From positions 1,302,001 to 1,366,000 of the forward strand of contig NZ_CP047654.1 in NCBI RefSeq assembly GCF_030408915.1: a stretch of DNA of 64,000 nt, written 5' to 3'. The stretch comes from Corynebacterium guangdongense. Its GTDB lineage: Bacteria; Actinomycetota; Actinomycetes; Mycobacteriales; Mycobacteriaceae. Made by a program: the position numbers and the translations under genes. Numbering within the stretch: the first letter of the stretch is position 1; every line of letters begins with the position of its first letter. Under the pieces are notes generated by a model, which was not told where the DNA came from, made no database searches, and saw only the letters and a list, made by a program, of their open reading frames with translations. This document shows positions 8,402-18,250 of this stretch, in pieces.

Positions 8402-9376
8402 CTAGTACTTGGCGACCTTGCGGACCGCGCGGTCGATGGCCTTGTCGGCCTGGTGCTGCAGCCTGGTGGCGCGCTTGGCGGCCCGGTCGTAGCTGCGGCC
8501 GGTCGTGGCGTCGGCCTTGTCAATGGCCTTCTCCGCGCGGGTCTGGGCCTTATCGGCGACCTTGACCGCCCGCTTGCCCGCCCCCTTGGCGTCGGCCTGG
8601 GCGGCGTCGAGCCAGTCGCGGCCGGTCTTCTCCGCGTCGTGGAACAGGTGGCTGCCGGTCTCCCGGGCCTGCTCCACCCAGGTCGGGGCCTCCTTGCGCA
8701 CAGTCTCGATGGCCTCCTGCCCGACGGATTTCGCCTGGCCGTACCAGGTGCCGGCGGTGGCCGCGGCGGCCGCTGCGGTCTTCTGCCAGTCGTCCTTGTT
8801 CTCGTCGACGAAGGAGGCGACCGCGTCCTGCGCGTGGTGGGTCTTGTCGGAGATCCAGTCGGTGGCCTGGGCGGTGGCCTTTTCGGTCTCCGACTGGGTC
8901 GGGAGGGCGGCCTGGACCTTCTTGTTGACGTCATGGCCGGCCCGCTGCGCGCGCCACGCCAGGCCGGGCCTGCCGGCGGTGTCCATGGAGGTGATGCCCA
9001 GACCGCCCAGCAGGGCAATCGAGGTGAGGAACCCGTTGCGGCGGGTGGACTTCTCCTCCGTCGTCTCCGCCTCCCAGAAGTTGTGGCGGCCGATGATCGT
9101 CGGCACCGCCAGGATCGCCAGCGTGCCGGCAGACAGGCGCGGGGCCTTGCCGAGGGCGAGCAGGGAACCGGCGCCGACCTTGGTGGCGCCGACCGCGCGG
9201 GCGACCAGCTCCGGATCGTTGGGGACCTGACGGGCCCAGTCGGCGGGAAGCACGCCACGCAGCTTGGTCAGCACCGTTTCCGTGTTCTTGACATGGCCTT
9301 CGGTGTTGACGAGGGTGTCGACCCCGTCGGCGATGTAGACGGAGGCGAGCATGGGTCGGGCGATCTTGCGGATCAT
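8402..9376 (-). CDS. DoxX-family membrane protein with long amphipathic helical tail
   Basis: 324 residues. The first half is DoxX-like: it opens MIRKIARPMLASVYIADGVD, with hydrophobic segments near 8-22, 62-95 and 115-130. Residues about 145-324 form an Ala/Lys/Glu/Asp-rich tail made of successive amphipathic helices with few prolines, ending in many KAIDKA-like and RAAKRA-like units; it resembles apolipoprotein or coiled-coil sequence and should be surface-associated or cytoplasmic. The ATG is preceded by AAGGAG. The DoxX part suggests a role in redox or membrane homeostasis; the tail's role is unknown. Confidence 0.78.
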   Translation of the reverse strand: MIRKIARPMLASVYIADGVDTLVNTEGHVKNTETVLTKLRGVLPADWARQVPNDPELVARAVGATKVGAGSLLALGKAPRLSAGTLAILAVPTIIGRHNFWEAETTEEKSTRRNGFLTSIALLGGLGITSMDTAGRPGLAWRAQRAGHDVNKKVQAALPTQSETEKATAQATDWISDKTHHAQDAVASFVDENKDDWQKTAAAAAATAGTWYGQAKSVGQEAIETVRKEAPTWVEQARETGSHLFHDAEKTGRDWLDAAQADAKGAGKRAVKVADKAQTRAEKAIDKADATTGRSYDRAAKRATRLQHQADKAIDRAVRKVAKY

Positions 9377-9495
9377 CTGAAGCTCCTTGACGTAACTGTT
9401 CGTGAGTGTTTCTCCCGCCCACTGTACTCAAGGGGACATGTCAGTACCCTGAACGTTCCTGAACTATTCACTGAGCGGGAGACAAGCGGCCCTGT

Positions 9496-10104
9496 CTACC
9501 AGCGGCGCTTGTGCCACTCCTCGAGGAACGGGCGCTCCGCGCCCAGGGTGGTGGGCTTGCCGTGTCCGGGCCGGACGATCGCCTCGTCCGGGTACTGGTC
9601 GAAGACGCGCTCCTTGACGTCGTTGAACAGCCTGAGAAAGTCGGCCTCCGATTCGGTCTTGCCAACTCCACCGGGGAAGAGGCTGTCGCCGACGAAGAGG
9701 TTGGTCTCCCCGTCGATCTCCACCGCGACACAGGCTCCGCCCGGGGTGTGGCCGCGCAGGATGAACACTGGCAGTTCGTGGCCGGCGAACTCGATGATCT
9801 CGCCCTGGTCGAGCTCCACGTCCACCGGCTGGGGCACGGCAGGCGAGTCGAGGAAGGAGGCAAGGTGCTTGGCTCCGGTGCACCTGAGCACCTCCTCCGT
9901 CGCGCGGGTGTGGTCCCAGTGACGGTGGGTGGTCAGGACCATCTCGATCTCGACCCCGGCTTTCTCGGCCATGGCCACAAGTGCGTCGGCGTCGTCGGCG
10001 GCGTCGATGAGCAGGCCCTTGCCGTCGGCGGCGAGCAGGTAGCAGTTGTTGTTCATTTCGGAGACGGTGATCTGGTGCAGCGTGATGGGGGTTGTGTCAG
10101 TCAT
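9496..10104 (-). CDS. MBL-fold metallo-hydrolase (glyoxalase II-like)
   Basis: A 202-residue metallo-beta-lactamase fold protein with the metal-binding motif THRHWDH near residue 60, GHTPGG with the next histidine near 118, the GDSLFPGGVGKT loop near 142 and a final RPGHG. This set is typical of hydroxyacylglutathione-hydrolase-like thioesterases, so a thiol-ester substrate (in actinobacteria mycothiol-based) is an inference. It is divergent from uvrA, the same arrangement as in mycobacteria and other corynebacteria. Its start is set by TAGGAT six bases upstream. Confidence 0.9.
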   Translation of the reverse strand: MTDTTPITLHQITVSEMNNNCYLLAADGKGLLIDAADDADALVAMAEKAGVEIEMVLTTHRHWDHTRATEEVLRCTGAKHLASFLDSPAVPQPVDVELDQGEIIEFAGHELPVFILRGHTPGGACVAVEIDGETNLFVGDSLFPGGVGKTESEADFLRLFNDVKERVFDQYPDEAIVRPGHGKPTTLGAERPFLEEWHKRRW

Positions 10105-10110
10105 GCGGCC

Positions 10111-10116
10111 ATCCTA
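10111..10116 (-). promoter_or_regulatory. -10 element of the MBL hydrolase gene, leaderless type
   Basis: TAGGAT on the minus strand ends six bases before the ATG at 10104. Confidence 0.45.
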
Positions 10117-10163
10117 GTGACTTGGCGCCCGCTCGGATGGTGCCGCTGGCACCGATTCCGACC

Positions 10164-10179
10164 TCGCTGGTATGTTCGA
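10164..10179 (+). promoter_or_regulatory. uvrA promoter -10 overlapping a half-conserved LexA box
   Basis: TCGCTGGTATGTTCGA matches the actinobacterial SOS box TCGAACnnnnGTTCGA fully in the right half and at three of six bases in the left half. The extended -10 TGGTATGTT (hexamer TATGTT, 10171-10176) lies within it, so a bound LexA would block RNA polymerase. Confidence 0.4.
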
Positions 10180-10273
10180 CTGGGTAACCGGGATCTGTCT
10201 GCGTTCGTGGAACGCTGGTACTTTGTCCTGCACGCATGCACTTCCCACCATCTGCAAACCGGAGGAACCACTA

Positions 10274-13120
<2,847 letters not shown>

Positions 13121-13176
13121 CTGGCCTGCCCGGACGGCCGGGACGGTGCGAGTCCTGGTGTTCCCGGCTCCCGAGG

Positions 13177-13182
13177 TAAACT
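13177..13182 (+). promoter_or_regulatory. -10 element of the lipoprotein gene
   Basis: TAAACT lies 52 bases before ATG 13235. The leader would begin with a small hairpin, CTGTTC (13189-13194) pairing with GAACAG (13206-13211). Confidence 0.35.
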
Positions 13183-13234
13183 GACCCGCTGTTCGGCACA
13201 GGGCTGAACAGGACAGATCGGGAGCACGCACGAC

Positions 13235-14179
13235 ATGGATTGGGCTGGGGGCCGACGTGCGTTCGGTGCACTCACCATGACGGCCCTGGCCGCCGTCACC
13301 GTCGCGGGCTGCAGCCCGAGCCAGCGCCCCGCCGACTCGGTGGCCATCGGGGCAACCGTCACCATGGCGCCGACGGGGGAGCGGGAGGTGCGGGAGGCGG
13401 CCGAGGTTCTGGAGGATGTGCTTGACGCCGTCGAAGCCGAACACGGCGGCGTGGCGGGGATTTCCGTGGCCACCGAGCACGGCATCATCAATGTCGGCAG
13501 TGACGGGCGTTCCCGGGCCTGGTCGACGATCAAGGTGCCCATCGCCATTGCCGCCATGCAGCAGAAGGTGGGCACGGAGTCGATGGTCCGGGCGGCGATC
13601 TCCGAATCCAGCAACGAGGACGCCGCGGCCCTGTGGGCGGCCCTGGGGGGAGGCGCGGAAGCCGCGGCGAGCGTCGACTCGCTTCTCTGGCGCTACAACG
13701 GAGTGGCCCACACCCGGCCCACCGTTGACGAGTATCCCGATGAGCCCACCCCCATCGGCTGGATCCCCTGGACCCTCAACGGTCAGGCCGGCTTCGCCTC
13801 GCGGCTCGCGTGCATCCCGGCGGTTGACGTGGTCTGGGACGCCATGGGCGAGATCGTCCCCTGGCAACAGAGCGGGCTGGGGCGGATTTCGGGAATGCAT
13901 TTCAAGGGCGGATGGAGCCAGGAGGAGGACGGGCTCTACAGCTACACCTACCGCCAGTTCGGCGCCCTGCCGACGGACGACGGGGTGCTGGGCGTGGCGA
14001 TCATCGCCCACCCCGAGGACGGGAGACGTGGCACGGCGGAGCGCATGCTCGACGACCTCGCCGACGGGATAAGCAGGAGCGTCGAGGACGGATCGCTCGT
14101 CGCGTCCGACCACTGCGTGCTGCCGGACTCGCTCAAAACGACGGAGACGGAAGGTGGCGAACCCGTCGATTTGCCCTGA
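13235..14179 (+). CDS. Putative lipoprotein with beta-lactamase-like serine hydrolase fold
   Basis: 314 residues. A short signal ends in the lipobox VAGC with Cys26 as lipidation site, so the protein should be anchored outside the membrane. The order of motifs is that of penicillin-recognising serine enzymes: STIK (97-100, the SxxK nucleophile motif), SSN (125-127, SxN) and KGGW (224-227, in place of KTG/KSG). Start follows GGGAG. The family in actinobacteria is poorly characterised; beta-lactamase, transpeptidase or a non-enzymatic relative are all possible. It lies between uvrA and infC without obvious functional link, and its stop codon is inside the infC promoter. Confidence 0.72.
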   Translation: MDWAGGRRAFGALTMTALAAVTVAGCSPSQRPADSVAIGATVTMAPTGEREVREAAEVLEDVLDAVEAEHGGVAGISVATEHGIINVGSDGRSRAWSTIKVPIAIAAMQQKVGTESMVRAAISESSNEDAAALWAALGGGAEAAASVDSLLWRYNGVAHTRPTVDEYPDEPTPIGWIPWTLNGQAGFASRLACIPAVDVVWDAMGEIVPWQQSGLGRISGMHFKGGWSQEEDGLYSYTYRQFGALPTDDGVLGVAIIAHPEDGRRGTAERMLDDLADGISRSVEDGSLVASDHCVLPDSLKTTETEGGEPVDLP

Positions 14180-14199
14180 TCCCCCGGGGGTGCTAGTGT
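14171..14199 (+). promoter_or_regulatory. Promoter of the infC-rpmI-rplT operon
   Basis: TTGCCC (14171-14176), 17 bases, then an extended -10 TGCTAGTGT (hexamer 14194-14199). The start point would be near 14206, giving a leader of about 200 bases. Confidence 0.55.
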
Positions 14200-14205
14200 T
14201 GCCAG

Positions 14206-14409
14206 CACTACCACCCGAGCCTGCATTTTGACAGGGTCCGGGTCGCAAGTGGAGATACTCCCACCCTTAGCCGCCGTCACGGTTGGTCTCGGGTCAAGTG
14301 TGATGATCTCCCGTGTGCCTATGGTTCACGGGATTTTGTGATGCTCGGGGGAGCCTCCTTACTTACGATTCGGTAGCGAATAACATACTGTCTACTTGAG
14401 GAGAATCAC
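14206..14409 (+). promoter_or_regulatory. Structured leader of infC, candidate attenuator
   Basis: ACCCGAG (14213-14219) can pair with CTCGGGT (14288-14294) or, in part, with CTCGGG (14344-14349), which would give mutually exclusive folds. A separate stem CCCGTG (14310-14315) with CACGGG (14327-14332) is followed by ATTTT, a terminator-like arrangement. Leaders before infC-rpmI-rplT control the operon by L20 or IF3 in other bacteria; that this one does so is inference. Confidence 0.4.
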
Positions 14410-14934
14410 ATCAGCGCTGAAGCTCGCATTAATGAGCGAATTCGTGTTCCGGAGGTCCGCCTGGTCGGTCCTTCGGGCGAACAGGTCGGTATCGTCCGCA
14501 CGGACGATGCGCGCAAGCTTGCCTACGACGCCGACCTTGACCTGGTGGAGGTGGCCCCCAACGCCAAGCCACCGGTCGCCAAGATCATGGACTACGGCAA
14601 GTACAAGTACGAGCTGGCCCAGAAGGCCCGCGAGTCGCGCAAGAACCAGCAGCAGACTGTGGTCAAGGAGCAGAAGTTCCGTCCCAAGATCGACGATCAC
14701 GATTACGAGACGAAGAAGAACAATGTTATCCGCTTCCTGGAAAAGGGTAACAAGGTCAAGGTGACCATCATGTTCCGTGGCCGTGAGCAGTCGCGTCCGG
14801 AGCTGGGCTACCGCCTGCTGGAGCGACTGGCCGATGAGATCGCCGAATACGGCACCGTCGAGGCCAGGCCGAAGCAGGACGGCCGCAACATGACCATGGT
14901 CATCGGTCCGACCCGCGGCAAGGGCAAAAAGTAG
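14410..14934 (+). CDS. infC: Translation initiation factor IF-3, with ATC start codon
   Basis: 174 residues. IF-3 binds the 30S subunit, prevents premature 50S joining and rejects non-standard start codons. The frame has no ATG, GTG or TTG between the upstream stop at 14374 and residue 46, yet the family homology ([14 protein letters not shown]) begins directly at ATC 14410, six bases behind GAGGAG (14398-14403). The start is therefore ATC. This parallels the AUU start of E. coli infC that IF-3 itself represses. Both IF-3 domains are complete: the N-domain to about 75, then DYGKYKYE, the lysine-rich linker and the C-domain with the MFRGRE block. First gene of infC-rpmI-rplT. Confidence 0.95.
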   Translation: MSAEARINERIRVPEVRLVGPSGEQVGIVRTDDARKLAYDADLDLVEVAPNAKPPVAKIMDYGKYKYELAQKARESRKNQQQTVVKEQKFRPKIDDHDYETKKNNVIRFLEKGNKVKVTIMFRGREQSRPELGYRLLERLADEIAEYGTVEARPKQDGRNMTMVIGPTRGKGKK

Positions 14935-14976
14935 ACACCAGTCAACCGCACATACGGAAGTCAAAGGACTAAAGCC

Positions 14977-15171
14977 ATGAAGGTCAAGACCCACAAGGGC
15001 ACCGCCAAGCGAATCAAGAAGACCGGCGCCGGCAAGCTGCGTCGCGAGCAGGCCGGCCGTCGCCACCTCCTCGAGGGTAAGGCGTCCACCCGTACCCGCC
15101 GTCTGAAGGGCACCGTCGACGTGGCCAAGGCTGACACCAAGCGCATGCGTCGACTGCTCAACGAAGCCTAA
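14977..15171 (+). CDS. rpmI: 50S ribosomal protein L35
   Basis: 64 residues, full length, very basic; opens MKVKTHKGTAKRIKKTGAGK, the L35 signature. It lies 42 bases behind infC with an AAAGGA ribosome binding site and 53 bases before rplT, the universal infC-rpmI-rplT order. Confidence 0.98.
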   Translation: MKVKTHKGTAKRIKKTGAGKLRREQAGRRHLLEGKASTRTRRLKGTVDVAKADTKRMRRLLNEA

Positions 15172-15224
15172 GCACCGCTTCGACAATCAAATACCCTCGA
15201 TAATTTAGAAAAGGAAGTAAGACT

Positions 15225-15611
15225 GTGGCACGTGTCAAGCGTTCAGTCAACGCCAAGAAGAAGCGCCGCGCGATCCTGAAGTCCGCCAAGGGCTATCGCG
15301 GCCAGCGCTCCCGCCTGTACCGCAAGGCCAAGGAGCAGTGGCTGCACTCGATGACGTACGCGTACCGCGACCGTCGTCAGAAGAAGCGTGAGTTCCGCAA
15401 GCTCTGGATCCAGCGCATCAACGCCGCTGCCCGCATGAACGACATCACCTACAACCGTCTCATCCACGGCCTGAAGCTGGCCGAGATCGATGTCGACCGC
15501 AAGATCCTGGCCGAGCTCGCCGTCAGCGATTTCGCCGCTTTCTCCGCTCTGTGCGAGGCCGCCAAGGCCGCCCTGCCGGAGGACGTCAACGCACCGAAGG
15601 TCGCCGCCTAG
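15225..15611 (+). CDS. rplT: 50S ribosomal protein L20
   Basis: 128 residues from a GTG start behind AAGGAAG. The basic N-terminal extension ([15 protein letters not shown]) threads into 23S rRNA and is followed by the globular domain with [10 protein letters not shown]20 is an early assembly protein and in other bacteria represses this operon by binding its leader. Last gene of the operon, followed by a perfect 14-bp terminator stem. Confidence 0.98.
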   Translation: MARVKRSVNAKKKRRAILKSAKGYRGQRSRLYRKAKEQWLHSMTYAYRDRRQKKREFRKLWIQRINAAARMNDITYNRLIHGLKLAEIDVDRKILAELAVSDFAAFSALCEAAKAALPEDVNAPKVAA

Positions 15612-15639
15612 CGTCGGACCCGAAGCGCTTGCGCACCCG

Positions 15640-15670
15640 AACTCCCGCCACTGCCACAGTGGCGGGAGTT
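15640..15670 (+). terminator. Terminator of infC-rpmI-rplT
   Basis: A perfect 14-bp stem (15640-15653 with 15657-15670) and three-base loop, followed by CTCCTTAT. Confidence 0.85.
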
Positions 15671-15781
15671 CTCCTTATGCGCGGCCATTCGACCGGGCGG
15701 GGTGGCGTCCACTCCTGTTGTCCGGCGGACGGGATAGGCTGAAGCCTGACTTCAACGCCATCGACCACCAGGAGAATCACC

Positions 15782-16198
15782 GTGTCCACCCCCTTCGGCA
15801 ACGACAACCAGGTCTTCTACGACAAGGACGGGCTTCCCATCCCGCCCCCATTCCATCCCGCCGACCGGACGTACCCGGCGCCCGGCCCGCATTACGCACC
15901 GATGCCCGGCCGGCCGACGGTGACGTCCCCGCAGTTCGTCTCCGAGAAGTCTCAGGTGGTGGCGGCGCTGCTCGCCTTCTTCCTTGGCACTCTGGGAGTG
16001 CACAACTTCTACCTGGGCTACACCCGCAAGGGCGTCACCCAGCTGCTGCTGACCGTCGTCGGCTGGCTGACCTCCCTCCTCCTGATCGGCTTCGTCTTCC
16101 TTGCCGTGGTCGGTGTCTGGGCCCTCATCGAGTTCATCCTGATTCTCCTGCGCTCGGGTGCCATGGGCCGCGATGCCCGCGGCCTGCCGCTGAATTAA
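15782..16198 (+). CDS. TM2 domain-containing membrane protein
   Basis: 138 residues from GTG 15782. The first 50 residues are proline-rich and probably disordered. Residues about 55-125 are a TM2 domain: two membrane helices (AALLAFFLGTLGVHNFYLGY and the LLLIGFVFLAVVGVWALIEF stretch) with the diagnostic G-x-H-x-F-Y-L-G turn. The family has no established function. It is monocistronic between the rplT terminator and the methylase gene. Confidence 0.85.
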   Translation: MSTPFGNDNQVFYDKDGLPIPPPFHPADRTYPAPGPHYAPMPGRPTVTSPQFVSEKSQVVAALLAFFLGTLGVHNFYLGYTRKGVTQLLLTVVGWLTSLLLIGFVFLAVVGVWALIEFILILLRSGAMGRDARGLPLN

Positions 16199-16210
16199 TC
16201 ACGCTTCCAC

Positions 16211-16234
16211 CCGCCTGAGTCGGGAGACAGGCGG
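16211..16234 (+). terminator. Possible terminator after the TM2 gene
   Basis: CCGCCTG (16211-16217) pairs with CAGGCGG (16228-16234) across a ten-base loop, 12 bases after the stop. No U tract follows. Confidence 0.35.
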
Positions 16235-16244
16235 ACCCCGCTGC

Positions 16245-16250
16245 TAGCGT
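16245..16250 (+). promoter_or_regulatory. -10 element of the RNA methylase gene, leaderless type
   Basis: TAGCGT ends seven bases before ATG 16258, which argues against the in-frame GTG at 16249 that lies inside this hexamer. Confidence 0.45.
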
Positions 16251-16257
16251 GTTCACC

Positions 16258-17076
16258 ATGGCACTCGATTTCCTGGACCCTTTCACCGAGCGGACCCCGC
16301 GCATCGTCAACGCGGCCAAGCTGCACCGCGCGAAGGAGCGTCGGAAAGCGGAACGCTTCCTGGTCGAGGGGGAGAACGCCGTCGACGCCGCCGTCGCCAC
16401 CGGTGCGGCCACCGACATCTTCGTCACCGAGCAGGCGGCGCAGCGCTTCCGGCACATCGTCCAGGCCGCCGGCCACATGGGCGTTTACACGCACGCCATC
16501 GATGAGCGCGCGGCGAAGTCGCTGTCCGACACGGTGACCTCGACGGGCCTGTACGCGATCTGCACGCCCGTGCTGTGGACCACCGGCAAGGCCCTGGGCC
16601 GCGCACCCAAGCTGGTCACCGTCCCGGTCGAGACCTCGGAGCCGGGCAATGCCGGCACCCTGATGCGGGTCTCCGACGCGATGGGCGCCGACGCCGTGCT
16701 CTTCGCCGGCGAAACCGTCGATCCACAGTCCGGGAAGGCCGCCCGCGCCTCCGCAGGCTCACTTTTCCATGTTCCGGTGGCCCGCAACACCGACGTCAAG
16801 GACGTCCTCGGCCAGGTCCGCGCCAAGGGGTTGACCATCCTGGCGACCGCGGCCGACGGGGAAGTGGATCTCGACGACGCCGAGGATCTGCTGGCGCAGC
16901 CGACCGCGTGGCTCTTCGGCAACGAGGCCCACGGTCTCGGCGAGGAGCTGCTGGCGCAGGCCGACCACCGCGTGCGCATCCCCATTCGCGGCCGCGCCGA
17001 GTCCCTCAACCTTGCGACGGCGGCGGCGATCTGCCTCTACGAGTCCGCCCGCGTGCAGGCCCGTACGTCGGACTGA
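16258..17076 (+). CDS. TrmH/SpoU-family RNA 2'-O-methyltransferase
   Basis: 272 residues. An N-terminal substrate-binding domain (FLVEGENAVDAAV near 35) is followed by a SPOUT domain with the three family motifs: NAGTLMRVSDAMGADAV near 130, FGNEAHGLGEE near 220 and RIPIRGRAESLNLATAAAI near 243. It transfers a methyl group to a ribose 2'-OH of RNA. The same position between rplT and pheS is held in mycobacteria by the gene called tsnR; rRNA is the likely target, but the nucleotide cannot be named from sequence. Confidence 0.9.
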   Translation: MALDFLDPFTERTPRIVNAAKLHRAKERRKAERFLVEGENAVDAAVATGAATDIFVTEQAAQRFRHIVQAAGHMGVYTHAIDERAAKSLSDTVTSTGLYAICTPVLWTTGKALGRAPKLVTVPVETSEPGNAGTLMRVSDAMGADAVLFAGETVDPQSGKAARASAGSLFHVPVARNTDVKDVLGQVRAKGLTILATAADGEVDLDDAEDLLAQPTAWLFGNEAHGLGEELLAQADHRVRIPIRGRAESLNLATAAAICLYESARVQARTSD

Positions 17077-17116
17077 CGCGCCGCGCCCGCTATGCTGGTT
17101 CGAGTCCGAAATGTGA

Positions 17117-18217
<1,101 letters not shown>

Positions 18218-18250
18218 CCACAGGTCACCAGGAAGGAAAAGAGACACTAG

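Noticed and set aside
14181..14190. CCCCCGGGGG as terminator of the lipoprotein gene
   Set aside because: A palindrome without loop or T tract, placed inside the spacer of the infC promoter.
17095..17112. T-arm-like sequence GGTTCGAGTCC before pheS, suggesting a tRNA
   Set aside because: The flanking bases do not form the T stem and no acceptor, D or anticodon arms can be folded around it.
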